Source: Phragmites australis
Lineage: Eukaryota > Streptophyta > Magnoliopsida > Poales > Poaceae
Direction: 5' to 3'
DNA length: 64,000 nt
NCBI RefSeq assembly: GCF_958298935.1
Contig: NC_084922.1
Coordinates: forward strand, 18,106,501-18,170,500
Shown here: in pieces, positions 20,781-34,142 of the stretch
Position numbering within the stretch: position 1 is the first letter of the stretch
Layout of the letters: each line of letters starts with the position of its first letter
The notes under the pieces: generated by a model
The model's input: only the letters and a program-made list of their open reading frames with translations
What the model was told of the DNA's origin: nothing
Database searches by the model: none
Position numbers and translations under genes: made by a program

Positions 20781-23670
20781 TTGATTTGAATTTGGAAAGT
20801 CTAATTTCAATCAGTCACGCTCGCCCGGCCAGGGGCCAATCAGCGACCTACCGCTACCTAGACGACATGTTGTCTAAGAGCACCCCATATTAAAAAGAAG
20901 TGCCTTTTAATACAATGGGGAAACAATTTTTTTTCATCACGTCTCTGAGGATGGTGAGGCAAATCGGAAGACATGCTGAAGTACAGTAGATGATTGAAAA
21001 GGTTCCTCTTTTTGATAAAAGTTTTATATGGAAAGCTAATGCAGTGAAGTAAAGATGGGCTTTTTAAGTGTCTATTGGTAAAGGAGAACTAGTTCTGACG
21101 GATCCGCCATACCTGAAGCTCGATTTTTGTCGGGTATGTCGCTACAGCCCTAACTCGATAGCCTTGACGAAAATGCTTGAAGCACATGGTTTTGAGACGT
21201 TGGAAAATCCTAAATGCGTGTTGTGTATTTAGTAAAATTAAGTTTTGGGGAAGATCATTGCTTGGTTGCTGTAGCATAGCTATTAAGTATTGGGATTTGT
21301 TAGTTATTGTGAACGAGAAAAATATTATTGTTGAAATTATGGAAGACGTGTCAGTGATACGCTTATATTATGAATATGTGGAATGAATTGTTAGTTTTTG
21401 CTGGTACTATCCAGTTTTGCAACGAGAAATATGCTTTGATTGAGAAGTTTCTCTACATTTGGTATCAATATCGTTCAATCCTTATATCTAGTTATCAGTT
21501 TCGGAGTTCATTTACTTTTTAATATTCCTGCCCTATGGAAGCTTAATGTCTCCTGTAGATACATGTTTTTTTACTTCTTTCTCACACCAAATTGCATACC
21601 AAATAAGTGACAACATATTCTCAATAACACCCGCTTATTTTGTTGTGAGGTTGAAATTTAGTCACCTTTATTTTTACAAACCTGTTTGCAAATTAGTTAT
21701 GACTATTTTTTATAAGAATATGAGGAACAATTGTGAGCATGTAGCTCGGTGTGGGTTAGAGTAAGCATCTTCCTCCTTTTTGAAATTTTGCTGATTTTAC
21801 ATCTGATTACTGTTTGTCACTACCTGATGCAGATGCTACAAAAACAATAACTTATATATATCAGCACCAACTATTATTCGCACAAGAGTGGCACAATCTA
21901 AAAGCCTAAAAAGGAACATCACCATTTGTGATGCAAGGTTAAGTAGACTTACGTGCATACCATAATTTATTTCCTATTGTGCAATTTCTTCGCTGCCCGT
22001 ATCCCAATTGTTTGATTAACAATGATATCTTACAAAGAAATTTATTAACATGCTTAGCTGTTGCAATTATATTCAATAATAACAAGGACAATGTCATATT
22101 AATCATTGCTCTCTGGGAGTAGAAGAGCAACAACTTTCAATGCACAATATGTCTACAAGGACAACTAAAAAGATACACCCGATAGTGATATTTGATGAGA
22201 CACTTGTGGGGCTTACAAGGGTATGTGACTACAATTATGTCTATGCTAGAAATTGTTGTTGTTCAAGAGTATTTGGCACCCTTTTCTTGTTTTGGAATGG
22301 GCATTACATATTCTTTAGTCTATCTGGTAGTTTGGCATACAAATTGGATATATCATCACTTCTATTCTTGAAGTTGCTGAGATTGAGGGTCAAATGATTC
22401 CCTCCCTACCAATTCAAATCTAGACATTGTTTTTTTTTTTTGTTATTTCTAACATCATATATTGCTATGTTTTGAATTTAATATCAAAGATGTCTATGAG
22501 CCAATCAAGTCACGCGGGCTTCCCAGTTCAAACAAACAGTAGTTGATCAGAGCCTCAAGAACCTCAATCCACTTTGGCCCCATGCCCCGTGCGCGCCCAG
22601 TCAAGCAGGGCGAAGGGGGTTGGCAACATGATAGACTCAAAAGGGAAGCTCATTCCCACTATTAAGATAGAGGCCAAGATGTCCTTATGACATTCCACAT
22701 ATGTTCTTCTTAAAAAGATGGAAGACTTCAGATTGTATATATATGGTTTTCTTCTTCTTAATGTCATTGAACCTCTCTATTTTGTATGATATATTCATGG
22801 GCTCTGCTAGTGCATAATTGTCTCGTAGTATGCATCAACTATGATTTTGTTTATGTGCTATTTCCTTAAAGTGTAAGATTTTCATTAGGAAACAACAATT
22901 CAATAGAGCCTAATGAAAGACTGTCACAACAAAAACCTGACCCACTGCAACTAAGTCACCCTGTACAACAAATAAATCCAAAAAAATGACAACAAATCAA
23001 GTTAATCAAGGGTTCATTCTTCAGTTTGCAAGATATTGCCATGAAGTAGAACAATCTGGCATTAAACATGCAACAATTTTTTTTTTGCAACACATTGCAA
23101 ACAAAAGTGACGCAACAAACAAAATACCCTTATGCAACATTACCAAGTTTGCAGCAAAATGTTCTAAAGTCTGCAACAAAGTGCAGTCAGAATCTCAAAA
23201 CATAGAAAGCGAATCTTGATCGCTTGAAAAAGTAGATACATTTTAGTGCTTCTACAATTACAACATTCGAAGCCATGGCTCCTAGCATTCAAAATCACCT
23301 ATAACATAACAAATCACCAAGACATAAACAAATTCAAGATCTTTGCTACTTAATATAACCTCCAACATTTTGAACCGCCTTTTGTCATTGCAAGATTCCA
23401 AAATATGGTCCGACTCATTCCAACTCACCAATTGCAACCAAATCACTTTGTCACTCTACTCACTAGACTTGGCCCTCAATTGAAGTGACACGCTAAGCTT
23501 CGAGCTCCAATATGATGATTTAGGGCTACCCGTACAGGGGTGTCCACTCCTTGCTCTCGATCTGTCGCACCTGATTCCTCCAACAATGGGAAGATATCTC
23601 TCTAGCACAAAACGATGTTAGCTTTGGAATGGGGCCATGGGGCGGGCTGTAGCTCGATCTTATGAATTAG
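20781..23670. other. AT-rich intergenic stretch, no supported gene
   Basis: Frames are below 90 codons and lack motifs. There is a T run at 22432-22441. A stretch around 22920-23180 repeats GCAACA/CAACAA words, as in decayed DNA transposons. No terminal repeats could be paired. Confidence 0.45.
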
Positions 23671-26295
23671 TGTCACACCCTAAAATCCTAATATAGTCTT
23701 TGAGCATGTATAATCATCATAATATCATGTTGTATATGGTTAATTTTAATTTAAGGGTCAAACCCATTTAAAAAATGACACGTTATTAATCAATGCGCGT
23801 TTCCACCATATATGTATATTTATATTTATGAGTGGAAATGGTTTAGAGATAGTTAGAAAGACCCTAAAGTTATTTGAGAAGGAGAAGAACAAGAAAAGGA
23901 AGAAACACGGAAAAGATACTTCCCGCGGTTTGATCGAGAACTCCCACGGTCTAACTGCCAGAACTCAGAGTATCATTTAAAGCCACAAACTGATGCTCAC
24001 TCGTCTCTCTTACTCATTTCACTCCTCACTCACTCCCCTTCACCCAAACCGAGAGAGAGGGGGGGGGGGGGGGAGAGAATCACCTCGATGATCTCGACGG
24101 CCAAAGATCGATGGAGAAGACTTCCCTAAGCTCCTTCCTATCGTCTTATTTGTCAGAGATGCTTCCACGCGAGTTCTTCTACCTCGAGGCCAATAACCAC
24201 CCTAGAGCCCGATCTACAAATCAAAGCTTCCCCTGAGTTGGCTAAACCAATAGAAAGTTTTCCCACGCTAGGGTGAGACTTCCCCTACCTTTTCTCCGTC
24301 GTTCCTGAGCTCTAATCGGTCCCCATTTCATTTAGTCCCGAGCTCAACCCTAGCCATAGACTTTATCCATGGGGTCCTCGAGTTTGGCCCCATGCATGTT
24401 TCCCATATCACCTAAGAATCACTTCCTCGGTCAAACTCCATAGTCAGGAGTCAGATCGCCACTAGGGTTAATCTGACGGCCAGACCCATGGTCTGATCGC
24501 CAAACCTAATCAATATCATTTTCTTATTTGTCTGACTCCCACGATCTGAGCGCCAGCAAATCAGTACCCTATAACCTTAAGTTGTCTTACACGAGGTTCA
24601 AACCTTTTCTTACCCAATTGATTAGTGTTCTTTTGCAAATGCTTCTGAAACTTGACAACTTTCATGTCGTTCTCGACCATGCATCATAAGCATACATTTC
24701 CACCGTTCGCTTGTTTATTTGATGCATTCTTGAATTGTCTAGAGAGTGACGTGTCGATGGTTCAAGTGGTCAAGGTCAACATCGAACCGGATTTGTACAT
24801 GAGTGAAGCACTGAAGCAACAATGCAAGCATCTAAGCATATTTCATCTTATACTTTAGATCATGTGATGTCTAATTTGATAAATTATCACTTTAGGTATG
24901 TTATACATGTTAGCGAGTCAATGTCAGGAATTGTGGGTAGAACCTATGTTGATGCATTGTTTCTACCTTAAACTATTGATGATCCCTATTCTTCCCACTT
25001 GGATATAACAATGTTGTTGTCTAACATAAAAGTTATCCGATATGCTTAGCAATGCATTGGTCATCGGCAGAAGTCGAGCGGTGGTTCAACCATCGTTCGC
25101 GACCTATATGGCTTAACTATTGTTTCATAATTAAAATGATATTGGGATGTATGAGTTGTGAGGATGAGACTAGATGTGAGCGGTGCTAGGGGTAGGTCGG
25201 GAGAGGACCCAAATGCCATAGACCACTTGCATCGATTAAGCATCGACAGTTGTTTGCCGTTGGTTTAAGCACTTTCTGTACATCCACGTATTCAATAAAT
25301 GTACGAATGAGCTGATTATCATACGTCGTGCCAACGCTTGACTTGCAGCGCTATGACGCATAATAGAAAAAGAATGAGGAGAAGCAAGATGGCAGGGAGT
25401 CAGAGGTGTCCGGGACACGCTCACGGTAACCCCGGTGCCATAGGGGCATGTGCAAGTGGGTAGTTCCGGGTATGAGGAAGGTTGTCTCGGGGGCCATGAG
25501 GATGGATCCAAGTTATGTGGGTAAAGATGTACCCCTGTAAGGTGTAATATCAATTCGAATTATCGCGCTCTTAGTTATGAGCATGCTTATGTCCATCCAA
25601 ATCAATTGTAGAGTTTTCAATGTTTGGTTGTAGGTGATTTTGTAGGGAAGTGATTAGTGTTGGAAAGAGTATGATTATGTGATGGATATGTTTACTTTTA
25701 TGATCCCATGTTATGAGCTACAAGTTGTTAGGTTGTAGATGCTCACAATCTTGAGTCGACAAAAAGGCTTTTGCATATAAATTCATTTACCCCTTTTTGG
25801 CCGATTCCTTACTACGCATCCTCATTGAAGTCGGGTTATTATATGTATCAAATATGAATTAATTCTTGCGAGTACTTTCGTACTCACGTTGCTTTTGATG
25901 AGTTCTGCAGGTGAGGAAGAAGTAGCATACGGTTACTTCATGCTCGCCGGTGTTAGTGACAGGCAAGAGTAGACGAGCTACTCATGTGATGTTGTTTTAG
26001 GGTGGTGCCTCAAGGCAAATGGCCCACCTATGTATTGTTGTTAATAAACTTTATTTTCTGCTACGTAGTAATGTTAACTTGTTAGGATATGAAACTGTTC
26101 TTTTGTCCTCCTCGCGTTCGTTTTCTATAAATAGTAAAAAATTGTAATAACTTAAGGACTTGTAATATATTTACATTACTCGCTCTTTACCAAGCCTTGA
26201 TATGATGAAGCTTGTTGTAAAGGCATGTGTTCCAATATTAGGTATAGAACATATGTCGGGACTACTAGGATTAGATTCTGGTTAATCATTATGGT
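23671..26295 (+). repeat. Ty3/gypsy LTR (element C), nearly complete
   Basis: It begins TGTCACACCCTAAAATCC. Grass gypsy LTR hallmarks follow: a TTTAAAGCC TATA-like site (about 23976), a CTCACTCAC-rich leader, a G run (24060-24073) and a late segment CGAGTACTTTCGTACTCACG with TTCTGCAGGTGA. The last 170 bp (from CGTTCG at about 26121) recur at 50491-50665. The LTR is cut at 26295/26296 by element B just before its expected end. Frames within it, for example 25236-25553 (-), are not genes. Confidence 0.75.
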
Positions 26296-26715
26296 TGGAA
26301 GTGTATCTAGGCCCCCTATGTGGGTTTTGGATAATTGATGATAAAAGATTAAGGGATTAATGTTTTTATTGAGGTTATAAACAGGTTTAGTCCCAATGGA
26401 GAAGTTAAACGATATTGGCGTCCCTAAAAAAGAAAAGAAAAGCGACATGTAGTTACTCATTAGATTTAAATTGTTTTTATTTTTGAACTTGAGTTTAGGA
26501 ATGTCGTTCTGTCAAGAGGGATGTATTTAGGTTAACTTGAAGATGTCTCAGTGCTCAAATGACTCTTTTAAATCAAATATGAGAGACACAATCACCCCAC
26601 GGACATCGAAAAAGTTTTAGTGTTTTTTTGCACCCGGAGTGTTCGGGCTAACCCGGAGTCTCCGGGTTATCGGACCCTTTGGGTAAGGCTCCGGGCAGGG
26701 TGCTTGGGTAGAACC
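26296..26715 (+). repeat. 5' LTR of SIRE-type copia element B, first part
   Basis: It starts TGGAAGTGTATCTAGGCCCC, almost identical to the LTR start of element A read in reverse (TGAAAGTGCATCTAGG). B-specific words such as AACCCGGAGTCTCCGGGTT (26651-26669) are present. It is cut by element A, whose target duplication GAACC is at 26711-26715. It resumes at 39562. Confidence 0.88.
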
Positions 26716-27199
26716 TGAAATGACGCCTAGGGGGGTGAATAGGCGTAATATGATTTTTAACAAACTAAAGCAGCGGATCAGATAAGGTGCGGATGTTCCG
26801 CAAATTTTTCCGAAACTTCCGTAAATGTGCGGAAGTTTCGTAGAAATTTGTGAAAGTTCCAGACTTTCTGAAAGAAAATGAATCTGTGCCTATGCAAGAA
26901 CAAAGTGATTCAATTTCAAAATTACCAAGCACTAGGAGATGTGTTTCAACCTGTATATCCAAGTACCTGCAGCTCAATCCTTACAAGGAGATAGATCGGG
27001 TTGAAACCCTAAAAATCAATTCAAATAAGAGTATGTCGGTGTATCAGGAACCAGGGGTCCCTGAGTCCTGAGACCGAGACGACCATCCGCCACGCGTCAC
27101 CATCCCGCGAGGTCCGCCCTGCGAGATAAGAAGAAGCTAAGTCCCGGGAGAAGGTGCTCGGGGCCGCCGCCTCTGATTCCCGAGCACCCCAGTTCCCCG

Positions 27200-27590
27200 A
27201 TGATCCGCGGAGTCCAAGTACCGGGAAGGAAGTGCTCGGGATAGAGTGCTTGGGGCTGCACGTGGCAGCCCCCGAGGACTCGGTTCCCCGAAGGTTTCCC
27301 CCAGTGCTGGGGAGAGAGTGCTCGGGGATGCACGTGGCAGCCCCTAAGGACTCGGTTCCCCGAAGGGTTCTCCCAGTGCTCGGGAGAGAGTGCTCGGGGC
27401 TGCACGTGGCAGCCCCTGAGGACACGGTTCCCCGAAGGGTTCCCCCAGTGCTCGAGAGAGAGTGCTCGGGGCTGCACGTGGCAGCCCCCGAGGACTCGGT
27501 TTCCCGAAGGTCTCACCGGAGTGCTCGGGAGAGAGTGCTCGGGGCTGCACGTGGCAGCCCCTGAGGACTCGGTTTCCCGAAGGTTCGCGC
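27200..27590. repeat. 72-bp tandem repeat, about five copies
   Basis: The word AGTGCTCGGGGCTGCACGTG recurs at 27245 (one change), 27317, 27389, 27461 and 27534, giving spacings of 72, 72, 72 and 73 bp. The intervening sequence has CGGTTCCCCGAAGG in each unit. Confidence 0.95.
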
Positions 27591-28053
27591 AAGATCGTTC
27601 GATGACCCAAAGGGTCCCCTCGCCGGGGTGTCAGCCAGTCAAAAACATGAATGCCGCATTTAATAGGCACGCGCAGCCTGACATCATGATATCCTGACAT
27701 TCTCAGCTGCCCACGCCCTAGTGTCAGACCCTGCCATGCTCTGGCAGGGGGGCGTGGGTCCATTAAATGCATGAGTCCCGTCCCGTTTCACCCGGGTGCC
27801 TCGGGATAACGTTGCCACCCTGCCCCGGCAGAAGAACAAGACAGGGTGGGCGCACCGGGCACCTCTGCGGCTGCCCGGTGGGCCCTCTTAATGGCGCCGG
27901 AGGACCTCCACAGTGGTGGGTGGTCGGATGCACGCCGTAATTTTCCACCGCCCCTATCACTTCGCCAAGACAGAATGATGACGCCTTTCTCTGTGGCACC
28001 TTGGCACGTGCACCCCCTCTTTCCCATTCAGGATAAGTCGAAGTCGGCGCGCC

Positions 28054-28060
28054 TATAAAA
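28054..28060 (+). promoter_or_regulatory. TATA box of solo LTR E
   Basis: TATAAAA is followed about 30 bp later by a run of CAACGCTCAACGCTCA repeats. It is a likely still-recognisable LTR promoter pointing right. Confidence 0.6.
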
Positions 28061-30274
28061 GAAAAGGATGGAGAATACATAAAACAACGCTCAACGCTCA
28101 ACGCTCAACGCTCACAGCTCACAGCTCACGACACACAACACACGACTCACGACTCATCCTTGAAGAATTCCGTCTCAGATCCGGAAGCCCTCAAGAAGCA
28201 CCCGAAGCCCAGATCAAAAGACGAAGAACATCACAAACAAGCTCAAGTCAAGCTAGAACACGAGAGCCTCAAGCTCTCTGTAGACAGCTCACCCATGTAA
28301 CCAGATACATCCTTGAAGAATTCCCCTCAAGGATAGATATAGCACTCACACAGGAGTAGGGTGTTACGCCTCCGTGCGGCCCGAACCTATCTAAACCCCG
28401 GTGCACCCATCTTTCTTGCACTAGGTCGATCATCTCCCACCACCAGCCACTGCATTTATTTCCGTTCCCGTTTATTTCCCAGACAAACTCGTTCAGGATC
28501 ATCCCCCGGCCGAATCTCTAAAAAAGGGGTCTCTCGGGATCCCTGCGACAGGAGTTCATCCTCCGACAGAGTATATAGCCAAATATAAAAAATTGATAAG
28601 AGAGACACAAGGATTTGTTTACTGGAGTTCGGCCACTCCATAAAGAAGTGCCTACGCCTCCGTTGAGAAGCTCACAAAGAGCTGGGACTCTTTCAACCCT
28701 TTCCTCACCCAAGCGACCACAAAGATCGAGCTAGGGTTACTTACTCACTTCGTCGAGGTGACACAAATGTTCTGGGGCTCACCACAAGCTTGGGAGCTCA
28801 ATGGGCGACGCCTAGCCATCTAGGTGGACGAACCACTAAGAGCAACAAACAAGAAATCCACCGGTTTAACGAAGAAACAAATGCTCAAATGATGGCTTTG
28901 AATCTCACAAGCACTACTCTTTAATCTCACTTAATCCTAGCAAAAGATCTCAACAAGAATCACAAAGCGGAGTGAGACAGGAGTTTTTAAGGAGCTAGAG
29001 CCTTTTTATCTTAGAGCTGGTCGAAATGAATGCCTAACTCCCCTTGGATTGAAAAGGTGTGGGGTATAAATACCTCACAGCCTAAAACTAGTCGTTACTC
29101 TCTGGAAAGTGCGAAACTTCTATAGAAATGCGGACCTTCCGCAGGTTAACCCAAAACAGCCAAAGTGTGGAACTTTCACACAATTTTGCGGAACTTCCGC
29201 ATTTCCCTATTTTAAAAGATTCAAGGCTATCTGAGGTGTCAGCATGGGTTCTATGTGTGTCATAGGTTTGTTTGGACTTTTGAGCACTGTTTCTACGTAA
29301 GCAAATAAATTTCATGTCCCCCTTTATAGTACGGCATCCTAAACTCAATTTCAAAAGATAAAAGAATTTAAAAGCTATAGGATTCATGTGCCGCTTTCCT
29401 TTTTCCTTTTTGGGGGTACACCATTCGTCAAATTCTCGCTTGATGGAATTATACCTGTCCATATTTCATAAAGCTCATTAGTTCTTTAATTGTTTTGTCA
29501 TTATCACCAAAACCCACTTAGGAGCCTAGATGCACTTTCAATACTCCCCTTTTTGGTGATTGATAACAACCCAATTAAACCTTACAAAAGATGTATAAAT
29601 GATAAAAGTTTTGAATACTTATGATATAGAGAGCTCCCCCTAAAATATCAATTGCACAATTTTGGGATAGTGTGGAGACTCCCCCTATATCATAGTATCC
29701 GTGGGGTGCAACAACAATATGTGTGCAAAATCATGAATAGACGAGATGCGCATGACATGTTATACACATCGAAAATTGAAATTCTGCCAATGTGCGGAAC
29801 TTCCGCATATGTATGTGGAACCTCCGCAAAAATGCGGAACTTCTGTGCAAAAATGCGGAACCTCCGCACTTTGATAGATTCTACTCTAAGAACAGATCTC
29901 AGCACAGGAATTTTTAAAGCACACTAACATGATAAACTTAGTTTCAACAAATAAATAGCAGTTCTAGCACACCACAAACAAAGGTTCTCATGTCCACCAC
30001 CACACGAATAGTGTTATTCAAACGAGACGAATATACAAACACGAAGAGATAGACAGACTTTCACTCCCCCTTTGGCATCAAGCTCCAAAATGGGAGAAAA
30101 GGAAAGACTGAAGAGCAGCTACTCAACATCATCCTCGTCCTCGCCCTCTTCATCATCATCACCTTTTTCTTCATACCCACCCTCTTCTTCACTTTCTTCT
30201 TCGATCTCACTAGTCGAGCGAGTATGGCAAGAGCGGGGAGCCGGAGGTGCCTCTTCTTCTTTTGCTGCTGCGTC

Positions 30275-31822
30275 CTACTCAGCAAAAGGATTGTCAAAAT
30301 CGGGCAAAGCCCGAGGAGGAGAAGTGGTAAGCCCTAAATGTGCTTTGATTTCCTTCACTTCCCTTCTCATCTCATTCACCTTCGTGGCATTATACTTGCA
30401 CATGTTGAAGATGGAGCGGAGCACGGACTTGACACGAGAGCCACGGCGATGAGAGCCACCACCACCATGAGATTGTGAAGAGGGTGCATGAGGTGGGGCG
30501 GCATGGGATGAACTTGCACCACCGCTAGAGATCTTGATTTTCTTCGGGCGGTAGGATTCGTGAACACAATCCTTTTGAAAAGAGATCTTGTTGACCTTCT
30601 CAATGATATACATGACATACGGAGCATATGGGAGGCTCTTCCATGCATCATTCGTGGTGCCAATTAGCTCAACCCATATAAAGTCACCAACACTAAATAG
30701 CCTTCCACCGGTACCCATCCGAAGGAGAAAGTTTCGAGATAACCCATGAATCTTGGTCGCATCTCCCTTCTTTGGATATATAGTTTGACGGAAGAGGTTA
30801 TTGAGAAGGAATTAGAACAGCTTCAATCCGTGAGTGGTGCCATCGGCCATGTTTCCATATTCATACAAAGCATCCATGTTGTACTCCTTGATCTTTTTCT
30901 CCACATGAATGTAACCATACTCATCATCCTTTGTTCCAAGGGCACGAAGGCGAGAGAAGGTCTTGTAGTCGATGAAATAATGCATGCCAAGAGTTGTCCA
31001 ATGGATCTTGTTCTTGTTGGTCTTGAAGAAGAAAGAAGCATGGAATTGAGCAATAATTTCTTCATTCCAATCGTATTTGAACCCCATGACTTCCTTCATA
31101 AATTTCTCCGTGCATGCATCAATCACTTGATCAAAGATAGGATCTTCGGCCTCTTCCATATACTTCCAATCAATGTATTGCATAGGCACGATTGCCTTGA
31201 TCTTACTTTGATAGATGACCATGCGACAGAAATCAAAGTGAAATTGATTCCAAAACCTTGCATCCAAAGACTCATCTCTTGGCCATAGGAAAGGATCATT
31301 CTTTATCTCTTTCTTGACAATTACACTTTGATTCTTGTAGCTCTTGGATAGCCGAGGATCATAGCCCATGAGAACTTGAGGGGCATGCATCTGTGGAAAC
31401 TCATCATACTGCACTTGATCCCTTCCAAAGGTGAGTTCAATGCGAGTAGGGGTGCGAGGGCACGTCCTTGGATCTATCTTCTTGCCCAAGCGCTCTTCAT
31501 CCCTCTCGGTTTGAGTCTTAAAACCTCTTGCCCTTTGAGCAACTGCTGCAGTAACGGCGGTGGCAGCATCATCACCACCACTACCACCACTGGGCTCCTC
31601 AATCCGAATGCCTTGAGCACCGGCTCTCCCACCACGCCTCATCAGTTCCTTCCTTGCGGCAATCTTGACACGACCACCACGAGGCCTAGTCGTGCCAGAG
31701 CCACGGGCGTCATCTCCTCCTCCTTGAACTAGAGGATCAAGGAGGCGTTTGGTGCGTGCTTCCTCCGCCGGATCTCTTGGATCAAGATGCTCCATCACAG
31801 CTAAAAAATAACGGGGGCGCAT
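30275..31822 (-). pseudogene. accessory ORF of element A between pol and 3' LTR, one in-frame stop
   Basis: Two frames (31822-30812, 336 codons; 30718-30275, 147 codons) lie in the same phase and are joined by readable sequence. They form one ORF of about 515 codons broken by a single TAA at 30812-30814. The first 110 residues are Arg/Gly-rich and likely disordered. The middle part has FWNQFHFDFCRMVI, IDWKYMEEAEDPIFDQVI, FKYDWNEEIIAQFHASFFF and WTTLGMHYFIDYKTF. The C-terminal part is Ser/His/Gly-rich, then a short possible coiled coil. There is no signal peptide or membrane segment, so it does not look like an envelope protein. SIRE-type elements often carry an extra ORF here. I know similar proteins only as uncharacterised grass transposon proteins. 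Function unknown. Confidence 0.75.
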
Positions 31823-32749
31823 AAGCTATGAAACAAGAAGGAACAAGATTGAAGAAACAAATCGCAAGTTAGAATTTGTTCTGCAAACTGCAGAAGTTCT
31901 GCAGAAATCTACGGACTATCCGCAAATGTGCGGAAGTTCCGCACAAGTGCGGAGGTTCCGCAGTTCACAGCCCAAATCCTAAATCATGATTTTGAGGAAT
32001 TTCACCATGGAAAGCAAATGCCACTAGAGGTAAGTGATCAAAGACACCTAAGAAAGATATCTGCCAAAGGAATAACACTCTAGGGCATTGAACAAGGAGA
32101 TCGGGCAAAAACTCAATTTTTACCTTGAAAGAGAGAGGGGAGATGAACTTGAAGCCGATCTTAGAAAAACTTCATGGAGAAACCACACTAGGGTTGTTGA
32201 ACTTAATGAAGGTGCGAAGCCTCCGAAGATTTACCTTCCAGAACACTGGAGATTTGGATTGGAGAGGGGAAACTCGAGTTGGAGATGAGGGCACGAGAGA
32301 GGGAGAGAGAGGGGTCGGTGGTAAAAGGAAAAACTGCTGGGTAAAAGGATATTTTAACCCGAAGGGAGGGTTAAAAAGAATAAAAAGATAAGAACTGATG
32401 AAATGCGAACCTTCCGCAGATGTGCGGAAGTTCCGCATAATTATGCGGAGGTTCCGCACTTTGACCAGTAGCAAAGAGAAGATAGATAAGGAGGAGAAAA
32501 AGAAATAGATGTGTATTGATAGACATGAGAGATAATATCACTTGTGATTAAACATCAGTCAACCAATCAAAACTATAACCAAAAGTGACATGACGTTATC
32601 AAAGATCAAAGATCCAAATTTTATAAAACACACAGCTCTATGCCTTTTTTTTTAAAAGCCCTATCTAAAATATATAAATCTACAAAAATCAAGTATATGC
32701 AATAATTTAAGCCACGTTACAAGAATCTAGGATGTTTAGCTCACTTCTC

Positions 32750-34142
32750 AACTCGCAAAACCTTTGCTTATCTAGTGGCTTGGTGAGGATATCGGCTAGT
32801 TATTTTTCAATTCTCACATGACGAATTTTGATATCCCCTTTGGTTGAGTGGTCTCTCAAGAAATGATGATAGATGTCTATATGTTTGGTTCTTGAGTGTT
32901 GTACGGGATTGTTGGCTATTTTGATGGCACTCTCATTATCGCATAAAAGTGGGAATTTGGTCACATTGTAGCCATAATCTCTCAAAGTTTGTCTCATCCA
33001 AAGTAGTTGAGCACAACAAGCACCCATGGCAATATAATCGGCTTCGGCGGTGGATAGGGCTACGAAATTTTATTTCTTTGATGATCAAGACACCAAGGAC
33101 CTACCCTAGAATTGGCAAGTCACGGATGTACTTTTCCTATCCACTTTGCAATCGGCGTAATTGGAATCCGAATAGCCGATGAGGTTGAAAGATGACCCTT
33201 TAGGATACCATAAGCCAAGGTAAGATGTATTAACCAAATATCTAAGAATTCTCTTAACGGCCACTAAGTGACACTCTTTTGGAGCGACTTAAAATCTTGC
33301 ACACATGCACACACTAAACATAATATCGGGTCTAAATGCATAAAGGTAAAGTAAAGAACCAATCATGGAGCGATATACCTTTTGATCTACGACCTTGCCT
33401 TCTTCGTTTAGATCGAGATACCCATTTGCTTGTATAGTGGTCTTGATGGGCATGGTATTCTCCATGTCAAATTTTTTGAGCATATCCTTGATATATTTGT
33501 TTGACATATGAAAGTTCCTTCCTTGAGTTGTTTGATTTGAAATTCTAGCAAGAATTTCAATTCACCCATCATAGACATCTCAAACCTTTTGGTCATGATC
33601 CTACTAAATTCTTCACAAAAGAGTTGATTAGTAGAATCAAATATAATGTCATCGATATATATTTGGCAAACAAATAAATCATTATCAATATTTTTAGTGA
33701 AAAGTGTAGAATCGGTTTTGCCTATTTCAAAGACTTTTTTAACAAGAAAATCTCTAAGGCATTCATACCATGCTCTAGGTGCTTGTTGAAGCCTATAGAG
33801 TGCCTTATGGAGTTTATAAACATGTTGAGGATACTTGGGATATTCAAATCTGGGTGGTTGCTTTACATACACAAATTCGGAGATTGATCCATTAAGAAAA
33901 GCACTCTTCACATTCATTTGATATAGCTTGAAATCATGGTGAGTAGCATAGGCAAGTAATATACGAATTGATTCAAGCCTAGCTACGGAAGCATAAGTCT
34001 CACCAAAATCTAAATCTTCGATTTGTGTGAAGCCTTGAGCAACCAACCTTGCATTGTTTCTTGTCACGATCCCGTTCTCGTCTTGTTTGTTGTGGAAGAC
34101 CCATTTGGTGCCGATCACATTTTGATTTGATCTTTCCACCAA
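32750..34142 (-). pseudogene. copia RT and RNase H of element A
   Basis: The RT frame 34142-33408 (244 codons) has NVIGTKWVF, GETYASVARLESIR and the motif A region YQMNVKSAFLNG, where the catalytic Asp is Asn (residue 77). The YIDD box (residues 162-165, about 33648-33659) is intact. RT continues in another frame at 33507-33289 (SNKYIKDMLKKFDME, YRSMIGSLLYL). RNase H follows at 33027-32800 (CDNESAIKIANNP, HSRTKHIDI, HHFLRDH). The frame changes and the motif A substitution make the enzyme inactive. It is a close relative of the RT in element B at 48426-49860. Confidence 0.9.

Larger units (their letters stand above)
27034..28568 (+). mobile_element. Ty3/gypsy solo LTR E with 5-bp duplication
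   Basis: It starts TGTCGGTGTATCAGGAACC and ends CTCCGACA. GAGTA is repeated at 27029-27033 and 28569-28573, and the surrounding LTR of element A is restored if the insert is removed. There is no internal region, so it is a solo LTR left by recombination. A 72-bp tandem array and a TATA box (CTATAAAA, 28053-28060) followed by GCTCAAC repeats lie inside. Long frames on both strands arise because 72 is a multiple of three. The + orientation follows the TATA box. Confidence 0.95.
26716..29540 (-). repeat. 3' LTR of element A (split by solo LTR E)
   Basis: On the plus strand it runs from TGAAATGACGCC to TGCACTTTCA. The halves 26716-27033 and 28574-29540 align with 38277-39556. Palindromic words stand at 26788-26802 and around 29105-29200. 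A TATA-like palindrome GGTATAAATACC lies near 29065-29076. Confidence 0.93.

Noticed and set aside
27021..27772. Overlapping frames of 130-142 codons around the solo LTR
   Set aside because: They follow the 72-bp tandem repeat, whose unit is a multiple of three. There are no motifs, and the frames run on both strands at once.
30746..31288. 180-codon plus-strand frame over the accessory ORF
   Set aside because: It is the antisense shadow of the better supported minus-strand ORF of element A.
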